From Chthoniobacteraceae bacterium (GTDB lineage Bacteria; Verrucomicrobiota; Verrucomicrobiia; Chthoniobacterales; Chthoniobacteraceae): a stretch of 48,194 bases of DNA. Of this stretch, positions 33,592 through 41,246 are shown in pieces. The DNA lies in assembly GCA_947476255.1 (NCBI GenBank), contig CANJPY010000035.1:1-48194 (forward strand). The letters run 5' to 3'. The notes under the pieces are model-generated. The model had not been told where the DNA came from. It saw only the letters and a program-made list of their open reading frames with translations, and did no database searches. The first letter of the stretch is position 1. Each line of letters begins with the position of its first letter. Made by a program: the position numbers and the translations under genes.

Positions 33592-35279
33592 ACCTGAATC
33601 TCGACATCAGTTTTAATCGAACGATCGAGCAGTTGATTCTGAATGAACTGCGTAGCGCGCACCATTCAAACGAGCCCATCACAGACGCAAGCCTTGTGCA
33701 TAGAACCTCGAAAACCAGAATGTTGGGAGCGGTGGGTAAGGTTGCTGCATTGCCCGCATTTCCAAGCGTTCGAGGACTGGTGGAGTTAGGTTTCGTGAGG
33801 GGCTGTGATCTGGGCGTCTTATCGCGGGATAAGTTTGTGCCGTTGCGTCGGAGCGAGGAACAGATTCTCGTCGCAGTGGCGAATCCATGGAACTACAGGG
33901 CAGACGAATACTGTGCAGCCCATTTTCCTAACGCAGACTTGCTGAAAATCGTGACGCTAGCGTCGGAGATTTCTGGAATTATCGAGAACGCGTCGTCGTC
34001 CTCAGGCCCAAGTCGCGCTGATCTTGAGGCTGTCGAGGTTGATGAATATTCAGGTGACATTCCGGACTTTGCGGTGAGTCGACAGCATGAAGAGCCGATA
34101 GCGCAGTTGGTAGCGGCAATGGTATCGGATGCCATTAAGCAACGGGCCTCTGATATTCACGTCAAGACCGATAAGCTGAGCTGTCACTATTGTTTCAGGA
34201 TAGACGGAGACCTTGGGACCCACGTCGAGGTGCCGCTGAAGCTGCGCAACAGAATAGACGCGTTTTTGCTCAACCTCATGCGTTTGGCGCCCGAGGAACG
34301 GAGCAAACGCCCCGGTATCTCTGGCCGTTTTACCGCAAGTTATTATGGACGTCCCGTGGGGATTCGATACGAGCGCCATCGGACTTTCCGAGGCTATCAT
34401 GTGACGATGCGGTTACTCGACAAGGCGCACTTTGAGGCGAGGTTGGGAATGGGAACACTTGCTTTTGACGAAGGCACGCTTTTTGCACTCGAGAAAGCAT
34501 TGGCCATTCCTTCAGGAATCATTGTGATGTCAGGTCCTACAGGATCTGGCAAGTCGACCACCGTCAACGCGATGTTACGGCAATTGAACCGCCCGGAAGA
34601 TAATATTTTAACCTTGGAGAATCCGGTTGAGGACGAAATCGAAGGAGTGACCCACTGTGATTTGCGGGATTCTACCGAGTTTAAGCCGATGATTGCGAGC
34701 TTCATGAGGAGTGATCCGGATGTGATCTTTATGGGAGAGGTGCGGGACCGCGAGTCAGCGGAGCTGGCCATCGAGGCGGCGATCACCGGGCATAAGGTAT
34801 TGACGACGATTCACACGCCAAGTGCGGCGCAGATCATTGAGCGCTTTCAGCAACTAGGAATGGAGCGGTGGAAGATTGCGCAGACGTTAAAAGCCGCCTG
34901 CGCGCAGCGGTTGGTAAAATTGTTATGTCCCGTCTGCAAAGACCGGCATGAGGGGGTCGGAGAACATGAGATGCGTCTCTTTCAACTGCCCCCGGAATGG
35001 GCCGAGCGTGTGGTGTATAAGCAGAATAAAAACGGCTGCCCAGAGTGCCAAGGGAGAGGGTACGTCGGCCGGACCGCGATCCTCGAAATCTTACCGATTA
35101 GTCCAGCACTAGGAGATGCGATGTCGAAGGGCGATTTAACGCCATATGAATTGGAACAGCGAGTGCGCCGCGATACAGGCCTGCCATCGTTGCGTGAAAA
35201 CGGACTGAAACTATTGAGGGAAGGCCGCACGGATTTGGAGGCGCTTCGGAAGGTCTTGGATATGACGGTGCCCGGTTAA
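33588..35279 (+). CDS. pilB: Type IV pilus assembly / type II secretion ATPase (PilB/GspE)
   Basis: This 563-residue AAA+-like secretion ATPase has a PilZ/MshEN-type N-terminal region (about 30-135), Asp box region, Walker A GPTGSGKS at 316-323, Walker B DVIFMGEVRD at 378-387, a histidine box GHKVLTTIHT at 401-410 and the zinc-binding tetracysteine (C447/C450 and C484/C487) typical of PilB and GspE. It powers addition of pilin subunits from the cytoplasmic side. All catalytic motifs look intact. The N-terminal sequence before 140 is diverged. The 190 bp that follow before the PilC gene hold only a 38-codon frame (35306-35422) that I do not support. Confidence 0.93.
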   Translation: MNLNLDISFNRTIEQLILNELRSAHHSNEPITDASLVHRTSKTRMLGAVGKVAALPAFPSVRGLVELGFVRGCDLGVLSRDKFVPLRRSEEQILVAVANPWNYRADEYCAAHFPNADLLKIVTLASEISGIIENASSSSGPSRADLEAVEVDEYSGDIPDFAVSRQHEEPIAQLVAAMVSDAIKQRASDIHVKTDKLSCHYCFRIDGDLGTHVEVPLKLRNRIDAFLLNLMRLAPEERSKRPGISGRFTASYYGRPVGIRYERHRTFRGYHVTMRLLDKAHFEARLGMGTLAFDEGTLFALEKALAIPSGIIVMSGPTGSGKSTTVNAMLRQLNRPEDNILTLENPVEDEIEGVTHCDLRDSTEFKPMIASFMRSDPDVIFMGEVRDRESAELAIEAAITGHKVLTTIHTPSAAQIIERFQQLGMERWKIAQTLKAACAQRLVKLLCPVCKDRHEGVGEHEMRLFQLPPEWAERVVYKQNKNGCPECQGRGYVGRTAILEILPISPALGDAMSKGDLTPYELEQRVRRDTGLPSLRENGLKLLREGRTDLEALRKVLDMTVPG

Positions 35280-35470
35280 GACCAATCGCGGCCAATGAAA
35301 GCCATATGAAATACGAAGAACGAATGGGACGTAAACAATGGGGACTCAGGTGCAGGCACAATGTCGGGTGGGGTGCGTGCGCGGCGGCGACTCCGGGAGA
35401 CGACGGCCTCGGAGGAAAATAAAAAGTACGAGGACCAGTCTCCGAACCTCCAAAAAAGAACCCTGGTGCG

Positions 35471-36685
35471 ATGGCTTTGTTTCACGTCACTCTCAGAAAT
35501 ATCAAGAACCCGCACTTCTCTAAAGGTGTGGAGGTTCAAGCACCGAGTCGTGAGCAGGCTGGTGTGCTTGCATCGCGGGAGGGGTTTGCGGTTGCCTTGG
35601 TGAAGCCACTGGCATCCAAAGTCAGGACTGAAGAGAGTGGAAGGAACTTTTCGCAGAAGGAATTGATTAAGTTGTTCAGAGGGCTGGCTTCGATGTTGAA
35701 AGCTAATATCACCACGGCGGACGCTTTGCTTTATTACTCGCAGGGGCTGCCCGAGCCCGAGTTGCGGGCGGCTCTGCACAACATCCGGGAGCGTGTGGAG
35801 AGCGGCCAACCAGTGCATCTTGCTTTTGCGAAGGAGCGCAAGTTCGACGGCACAATCATTACGATTATCGAAGCAGGGGCGGATTCCGGACAGTTGGGGC
35901 AGGCATTTGCATCCCTTGCGAGACGCATCAAGACGGAGATGACGTTTAGGGGAAAATTGCGAACCGCGCTTTTGGTTCCAGGTCTCGTTATTTTGTTTCA
36001 GATCGCGCTGTTTATTTGGTCCCAAACAAGTGTGGTCTCCAAAGTAGAAGCCACGATCAAGGAGATCCATCAAGAGCCAGACCCGATATCAAAGGTGATT
36101 TTCTCCTTTAGTCATGTGGTGCAGTGGACGTGGCCGTTTTTTATTAGCGGCCTTGTGGCGCTTGCATTGGGACTGTTTCGCTCTTCCGAGTTTAGGCAGG
36201 GCGTGCTCCGGCTTTTAATGAATCGCTGGGTGCTGCTACGACGTTTGGTGATGGGGTTAAGGCAGAGCTCCTGGGTGGGGACGTTGCAGATGTTATACGC
36301 CAATGGGATTAATCTCGCTCGAGCCTCCGTACTGGCAGCAAAAGTGACCGAAGGTACAGAGCTGTATGCCGGCTTGATGCGGGCAAGCAGTTCCTATGAG
36401 GCGACTGGGATTCCCTTTGCAGAAGCCATTCGACGCAATACCGATTTGGATCCTCAGGTGATTCATATGATAGGGATTGGTGAAAAATCGGCGTCATTAC
36501 CTCAGCAGTTGGAATTGCTACGCGACATTTATGAAGAGGATACAGCCGCGCACATGGCTGACTTCACGGAGGTGATTAACTTTATCACCCTGGCTATCGC
36601 CGTGTTCTTGATCGGGTTAGTATTCTCTGGAGCAATGCTCCCCATCTTTCTCATGGGTCCAAAAATGATGAACTCAGGCTCGTAG
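35471..36685 (+). CDS. pilC: Type IV pilus/type II secretion platform protein (PilC/GspF)
   Basis: This 404-residue inner-membrane protein contains two GspF repeats. The first holds LFRGLASMLKANITTADAL and FDGTIITIIEAGADSGQLGQAF; the second holds LQMLYANGINLARASVLAAK and VIHMIGIGEKSASLPQQLELL. Three transmembrane segments lie near 165-187, 216-236 and 367-392. It is the rotating platform acted on by PilB and PilT. The N-terminus has the usual beta-strand start (MALFHVTLRN). No in-frame start exists further up before a TAA, which supports the ATG at 35471. Confidence 0.93.
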   Translation: MALFHVTLRNIKNPHFSKGVEVQAPSREQAGVLASREGFAVALVKPLASKVRTEESGRNFSQKELIKLFRGLASMLKANITTADALLYYSQGLPEPELRAALHNIRERVESGQPVHLAFAKERKFDGTIITIIEAGADSGQLGQAFASLARRIKTEMTFRGKLRTALLVPGLVILFQIALFIWSQTSVVSKVEATIKEIHQEPDPISKVIFSFSHVVQWTWPFFISGLVALALGLFRSSEFRQGVLRLLMNRWVLLRRLVMGLRQSSWVGTLQMLYANGINLARASVLAAKVTEGTELYAGLMRASSSYEATGIPFAEAIRRNTDLDPQVIHMIGIGEKSASLPQQLELLRDIYEEDTAAHMADFTEVINFITLAIAVFLIGLVFSGAMLPIFLMGPKMMNSGS

Positions 36686-36698
36686 CGAGCCATCCACT

Positions 36699-37148
36699 AT
36701 GATGCGCATTTCTATGGTGATCGTCCTCAATTTAAGTGTGGTGTTTTTTTGCTGCGTTAGCGCCTCAGGTTCAGAACCTGCCGTGAAGGCTGCCAAGACG
36801 CGCATGGTGCCCCGGCCGCTTCCGGGCGAAATGCCAGCGATGAAAGGAGCGGAGGAGCATCTGTTTCGGAAGCCCGCCGATGGAAGTGCGTCGGCAGGGG
36901 GCGCGGGTTTGATGCAATCCGAGGAAAAAGCTCGTATTGGCGTTATTCACAGAGGGGGAGGGGAGGTACCCCAGACTCCGCGTGCTGAGGTTGGTTCTGC
37001 TGGATTCGATGGGTTCAAGAGTGCCGGCGCGGGAGTGCTTAACCAGTCGGGATTGCGGCAGGTCAGGCCCGGTCGGATACGGGTTATACCACGAGCCGAG
37101 CTGAAACCTGAGACCGGGGTAGCCGTCACGGCGCAACAAGTTCCCTAA
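36699..37148 (+). CDS. Small secreted protein of unknown function
   Basis: This 149-residue protein has a strong signal peptide (MVIVLNLSVVFFCCVSASGS, cleavage near residue 24) and a mature part rich in Gly, Pro, Arg and Ala, probably disordered. It starts 13 bp after the PilC stop and belongs to the operon. I recognise no domain; a periplasmic pilus accessory is possible. Confidence 0.65.
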   Translation: MMRISMVIVLNLSVVFFCCVSASGSEPAVKAAKTRMVPRPLPGEMPAMKGAEEHLFRKPADGSASAGGAGLMQSEEKARIGVIHRGGGEVPQTPRAEVGSAGFDGFKSAGAGVLNQSGLRQVRPGRIRVIPRAELKPETGVAVTAQQVP

Positions 37149-37182
37149 TACGAAAAAGCAAACCACAGCAGAGGATAACCGT

Positions 37183-37563
37183 TTGTGTCAGGCGTTTACG
37201 CTCCTAGAAATCAGCCTCGTCCTGGGCTTGATTCTGGGCTTGAGCGTGATGATTGGATTCGGCTACAACGCGGTGTCCAGTTGGAAGCTGGGAAAGAGTG
37301 CGGGCCTCTCACTCCAAGCTGTGTACGCGGCACAGAGAGCTTATATGGCGGATAACCCGACTGTCCTGATTGCGGCGGTGACAGCGCCGCAGCTCATTGC
37401 GTATTTGCCCGAAGGCTGGTCTGCCTTGCCGGTGTTCGTTGGAATGAATGGGGAGGTGCTGACCCTGAAGTTTTCTGTAATGCCTCCTATCCTTTTGTTG
37501 GGTTCCTCGCCCTATGATCCTTCTGGAAAAACCACGGACAGTCTGTGGGACGTGGGCGAATGA
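37183..37563 (+). CDS. Second pseudopilin, TTG start
   Basis: This 126-residue pilin-like protein begins at a TTG (37183). A GAGG Shine-Dalgarno sequence at 37171-37174 is well spaced, and no ATG or GTG occurs in the frame after the upstream stop. The leader is only four residues (MCQA), followed by FTLLEISLVLGLILGLSV, with the +5 glutamate and long hydrophobic helix. Cleavage after alanine rather than glycine is unusual for PilD. The globular domain is short (about 90 residues). It could be a minor pilin. It lies between the secreted protein and the ABC ATPase. Confidence 0.8.
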   Translation: MCQAFTLLEISLVLGLILGLSVMIGFGYNAVSSWKLGKSAGLSLQAVYAAQRAYMADNPTVLIAAVTAPQLIAYLPEGWSALPVFVGMNGEVLTLKFSVMPPILLLGSSPYDPSGKTTDSLWDVGE

Positions 37564-37574
37564 TTCAGTGACTC

Positions 37575-38306
37575 GTGGATCTCTCTCTTATGAAAAATAT
37601 AGCGACCGAATGGTCCTGCTCTCCATACTCCGCCTTAGGTCCACTGCTTTGGATTGAGGAGGGCACGCAAATGGGACATCGCCGTAGGTTTTGGCGGAGC
37701 GCAAGAGACCAAGTGCTGGTAGAGTTAAGTGCCCCCGTTGTTTTGGAATCTGGGCTGCACTTATTCGTCGCTCCGAACGGTTCTGGGAAGACGACGGTGC
37801 TGCGGACTTTAGCGGGCCTTCACCCAGCGCTGAGAGGGCAGCTCAAAGTGACCGGCGAAGTGTTTTATGTGTCGGACCAGTTGCAGTTTGATATGGAATT
37901 GTCAGCGCATCGGTTATTCGCGAAGTGGTTTCGAGGATCGGCGCTCAGTGACTGTTATGGGTTGGTGGAGAGGCTCGCGCTCGATGTCGACTGCGCGATG
38001 AACAAACTGTCTCGAGGAAACCGCCAAAAGATAATGCTTATTGTGGCAGAGACGCTTGCAGCGGGTTCGGGCCCAAGTATTTTATTATTAGACGAGCCCC
38101 TTGCCGGCATGGATGCGGAGACTCGCGATGTGGTCGCTGAGTTCTGGGCGGCCACGAACAAATCAGTGCTCCGGTTGGTTGTCTTGCATGAATTGGAGTC
38201 TGTGAAACAGGCAGACTCTCTTTTTACCGTCAGCCGCGGGCAATTGCGGCATACGTGTCGGCAAACGGGCTCATGGTCGGAGACCTGCCGGAGGTTACGC
38301 GCGTGA
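37575..38306 (+). CDS. ABC transporter ATP-binding protein in the pilus operon
   Basis: This 243-residue nucleotide-binding subunit has Walker A APNGSGKTT at about 66-74, signature LSRGNRQK, Walker B SILLLDEP with LAGMD after it, and a switch histidine in VVLHELES. A GTG at 37575 begins the frame; the ATG at 37590 is an alternative. The stop overlaps the start of the permease gene (GTGA). In Myxococcus xanthus, pilG-pilH-pilI encode an ABC transporter required for type IV pili, which gives a functional parallel. What is transported is not known. Confidence 0.9.
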   Translation: MDLSLMKNIATEWSCSPYSALGPLLWIEEGTQMGHRRRFWRSARDQVLVELSAPVVLESGLHLFVAPNGSGKTTVLRTLAGLHPALRGQLKVTGEVFYVSDQLQFDMELSAHRLFAKWFRGSALSDCYGLVERLALDVDCAMNKLSRGNRQKIMLIVAETLAAGSGPSILLLDEPLAGMDAETRDVVAEFWAATNKSVLRLVVLHELESVKQADSLFTVSRGQLRHTCRQTGSWSETCRRLRA

Positions 38307-39088
38307 ACAACAATAGGGAGCAACGTCTCGCTTTATTTTGGCTCTCACTTGCCGGGTTTTACAAACGGGGGAGCTGCTGGCTGTTGCTCGCGGGGCTTTG
38401 TGTAATCGCGGCTGTAATGCCCCTTCTAACCCCCTGGGACGAGCAACCCCAAATCCTACAACCCGCCAGAGCCCAAGCTGCCTGGGGCTATGTATGGCTC
38501 GCTCTTTTTACCTGGCTCCCATTTCAAGCGGCCGCATTGGGAAGACGACTGCGCGTGAATGGCTTTTTGGAGTTTATGAAAGCAAGGGGGCGGCGCGATG
38601 GAGCGCTTTATCTACAGATGGGAATGGCGGTTTCTGTTTGGTTGCTGGGTTTGCTGGCACTCGCATGTGTTATTTGCGTGCTCTTCTGTTCTCCGAAAGA
38701 TCCACGGGAGGCGGACGCCTGGCGGGCACTTCTCGCGCAGTATGCAGCGCTCGTGTTGGCATCGGGGGCGCCCCTTTGTTTGTTGGGGGTCGCTCTAGGA
38801 ACGCGATCTGGCGAAGTGGTGGCGTATCTTGTGCCGGTCTGTCTGTTGTTTTGCGGACTCATAGGTGCTTCATGGTTAGGCCCACTTCTGATTGGGTGTG
38901 AACTGCCTGCGTATAGAATCGTTTGGGTGCTCCTGCCCCATTACCATCTCGCAGACTTGACCTCGCGTCTTGTCTTTAAAATGGGTGCTCTAACCCCGTC
39001 AGCGTTCCGAAACGTTCTTGTTTATTTCCTTCTTCAAGGCGCTTCACTCACCCTCCTAGGACGATGCGCCCTTCGAATTCGATCATAG
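38303..39088 (+). CDS. ABC transporter permease in the pilus operon
   Basis: This 261-residue protein, counted from the GTG at 38303 that overlaps the ATPase stop, has about six hydrophobic membrane-spanning segments, including SCWLLLAGLCVIAAVMPLL near the N-terminus and YLVPVCLLFCGLIGASWLGPL later. It lacks a recognisable solute-binding-protein contact motif. It fits ABC-2 type permeases such as PilI or NosY. It overlaps the next gene by 25 bp, so all three are probably expressed together. Confidence 0.82.
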   Translation: MNNNREQRLALFWLSLAGFYKRGSCWLLLAGLCVIAAVMPLLTPWDEQPQILQPARAQAAWGYVWLALFTWLPFQAAALGRRLRVNGFLEFMKARGRRDGALYLQMGMAVSVWLLGLLALACVICVLFCSPKDPREADAWRALLAQYAALVLASGAPLCLLGVALGTRSGEVVAYLVPVCLLFCGLIGASWLGPLLIGCELPAYRIVWVLLPHYHLADLTSRLVFKMGALTPSAFRNVLVYFLLQGASLTLLGRCALRIRS

Positions 39089-39972
39089 TCCTTATGGCGG
39101 CTGCATGCTGTGGGCTGCTTGCGGGAGTCTGTTCCGGACCCTGTCTCGACACGGCTAAGGTCAGTGGGGACGAGAATCCTTTAGGAATCCTACGGAGCCC
39201 TTATGGCAGCATGGTTGCGCGACTCATGAAGAATTCGATACACAACTATTGGCATGCAGGAAGGCCAGAGCAGCATCCGGGCAGGACGGTGAGCCCGAGT
39301 GCAGCGCCTAATAAGGGATATGAGAGCCCTATCGATAGCGACTGGTATCACAAATCAAAGTCGATAGAGGGGCCTCCGCAAAAGGGTTCGTGGTTGCAGC
39401 AGAGTATCGATTGGCTGACGGAATTGGAGGAAGCACGAGTCACGCCCACGACCTTGATTGCCATGAGTAAAGCACATCGGCGTTATTTGAATGCAACTGC
39501 GAACGGTCAGTTGAAAGCTGCTTTCCGGTTGGATCCCGGAGACGCTGCATTGTACGAAATCCTTCACTATACGGCGATGGGCAGTGCAGCCAAGCCCGAC
39601 CTTGCGCGCAGTGAAGCCGAAAAACTGGCGGCGCAGACGATATCTCATGCGCTCTCGGATCAGGGCGGAATATCTGCAGCGCTTACGGGCGCAGGAGCCG
39701 CAATTAACCTCTTAAACAACGACATGGTTAGAGACAGTGGTGTGGCTCCTGAGGTCACAATGCGACATTGGAAAATGCTTTCAAACTGCCTGCAGCGGTA
39801 CCATGTATTGAAAGTGCAGGCGGTAGAGGAGCAGTGGTGGGAAGGTGTCCCTCAGGTCAGAAGAGGGGAACTCGCTGGGTATGGGGCTCTTGTGGAAAAG
39901 CTCGCAAACACTATTGGCAGAAGGCTCGTAGCCACTGGGGTTTTGAATGGTCAGGCTGATGGGGATTTGTAG
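39064..39972 (+). CDS. Exported protein following the ABC permease (possible PilG counterpart)
   Basis: This 302-residue protein has a signal peptide (IIVLMAAACCGLLAGVC); the cysteines could be a lipid attachment site but the lipobox is imperfect. The mature part is mostly helical in the region 110-300, with no domain I recognise. It overlaps the permease gene by 25 bp and is the last gene of the long plus-strand operon. In Myxococcus the third ABC-linked pilus gene (pilG) encodes an exported protein, so an analogous role is a guess. Confidence 0.7.
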   Translation: MRPSNSIIVLMAAACCGLLAGVCSGPCLDTAKVSGDENPLGILRSPYGSMVARLMKNSIHNYWHAGRPEQHPGRTVSPSAAPNKGYESPIDSDWYHKSKSIEGPPQKGSWLQQSIDWLTELEEARVTPTTLIAMSKAHRRYLNATANGQLKAAFRLDPGDAALYEILHYTAMGSAAKPDLARSEAEKLAAQTISHALSDQGGISAALTGAGAAINLLNNDMVRDSGVAPEVTMRHWKMLSNCLQRYHVLKVQAVEEQWWEGVPQVRRGELAGYGALVEKLANTIGRRLVATGVLNGQADGDL

Positions 39973-40051
39973 CCCCCCTTTCTTAACGGTGCGTGCAGTT
40001 CGTCGAAGTGTCGGCGGTGGGTGATGATGAAATGGAGGTAGGTTTCCATTC

Positions 40052-40073
40052 AAGTAGTGCGGCCCGCCTACTT
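40052..40073. terminator. Hairpin at the convergence of the two pilus operons
   Basis: AAGTAG (40052-40057) pairs with CTACTT (40068-40073), with an inner GCG/CGC stem and one bulged T. It overlaps the stop codon of the pilT gene and lies 80 bp after the plus-strand operon. No T run follows on either strand, so termination is possible but unproven. Confidence 0.35.
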
Positions 40074-41238
40074 ATGACATGGCATTGGCCCTGAAGATGT
40101 CTTCGGGTATTTGTCCGTCCTGGTACAGTTGCATCAGCGAGTCGTCCCAGCGGAGGTTACCTTTGTAACGCAGAGCATCTGCAAGGGAGGTGGATCCACT
40201 ATCGTAAGCCCGAATGCCAGCGCTGACCGCTGCGCTTGTGTTTTGAAGATACTCAGTGACCAGTACACGACCGTTAAATCCTGTGATTAAACCTTGGGAC
40301 AAGACGAAGGTCAGCGTCTCGCTCAGGCGAGCCAGAATCCCTGGCTGTTGTTCTTTCGGGAAAAACTCCAGAATCCGGTCCACGGTTTTGACTGCGCCGC
40401 GTGTGTGTAGGGTGGATAACACGAGGTGCCCTGTTTGCGCTGCTTCAATGCAGGTTTCCATAGTCAATCTGTCGCGAATTTCGCCGATGAGAATTACGTT
40501 TGGCGTTTTGCGCAGCACTTCCTTGAGACCCGTCTGGTAGGTGAGTGTGTGGCGCCCAACTTCCTGTTGTGTCACAAGTGAAGGAGCGGAGATAAGGCTC
40601 CCCGGTTTGTTTGGATCTTCCATCGTCGAGGAATAGCGGTACTCGATGGGATCCTCGATGGTGACGATGTGTTTCTGCATGTGCCGCCGTACCCAGTCGA
40701 TGACGGCCGCGAGCGTTGTCGATTTCCCAGAGCCGGTAGGGCCTGTCACAAGACCGAACCCGAAGCGCCTGTGCATGAGTTCTTTGAGGTTGTCGGTAAC
40801 CGCAGCGTCGATGCCGAGGTTTTCGAGTGGCGTTATCGTTCCCCGAAGCCAGCGGCAGGTGAGTCCGAGGCCGTTTTCACTAAGGTGCATTTGCGCACGC
40901 ATTCGTACCGGCGCGCCCAATGCTCCGTTTTCGCAGCTCATATCGAGAACACGTTTGGATTGGAGAACCTCCCACATTCTTGTGGCGCCGGAAAGAGCTT
41001 CGGGCGTTTCCCAGATTTCGATGGCCCTCTGGTTGTAGAGCGCCTCAGCAAGTGTTCGCACCGCATCTTGAGTTTGTATTCCAAAGGATTCAGGCATTTC
41101 GAGCCCCCTGTTTGTGTGAACGCAAATCAGGGCATTTGCCCGGATTTGAACATCCGAGATCTCTCGGCCGGCGTACATCTCCGCAAGATCACCAAACAAA
41201 TTTGAGGCACGGGTTGAAGAGAGCGTTGGCGTTTGCAT
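40072..41238 (-). CDS. pilT: Pilus retraction ATPase PilT
   Basis: This 388-residue hexameric ATPase has Walker A GPTGSGKS at 166-173, acidic box VTIEDPIEY, Walker B NVILIGEIRD at 247-256 and histidine box HLVLSTLHT at 271-279. The segment RILEFFPKEQQPGILARLSETL is the PilT-type region after the motor core. The tetracysteine of PilB is absent, as expected for PilT. It disassembles the pilus and drives retraction, twitching and DNA uptake. It is the last gene of a minus-strand operon that also encodes minor pilins and secreted proteins. The first 150 residues are diverged relative to well-known PilTs. Confidence 0.93.
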   Translation of the reverse strand: MQTPTLSSTRASNLFGDLAEMYAGREISDVQIRANALICVHTNRGLEMPESFGIQTQDAVRTLAEALYNQRAIEIWETPEALSGATRMWEVLQSKRVLDMSCENGALGAPVRMRAQMHLSENGLGLTCRWLRGTITPLENLGIDAAVTDNLKELMHRRFGFGLVTGPTGSGKSTTLAAVIDWVRRHMQKHIVTIEDPIEYRYSSTMEDPNKPGSLISAPSLVTQQEVGRHTLTYQTGLKEVLRKTPNVILIGEIRDRLTMETCIEAAQTGHLVLSTLHTRGAVKTVDRILEFFPKEQQPGILARLSETLTFVLSQGLITGFNGRVLVTEYLQNTSAAVSAGIRAYDSGSTSLADALRYKGNLRWDDSLMQLYQDGQIPEDIFRANAMS

Positions 41239-41246
41239 CGGGTGGG

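Noticed and set aside
35306..35422. 38-codon frame between pilB and pilC
   Set aside because: Too short, no motif, and its composition fits non-coding sequence.
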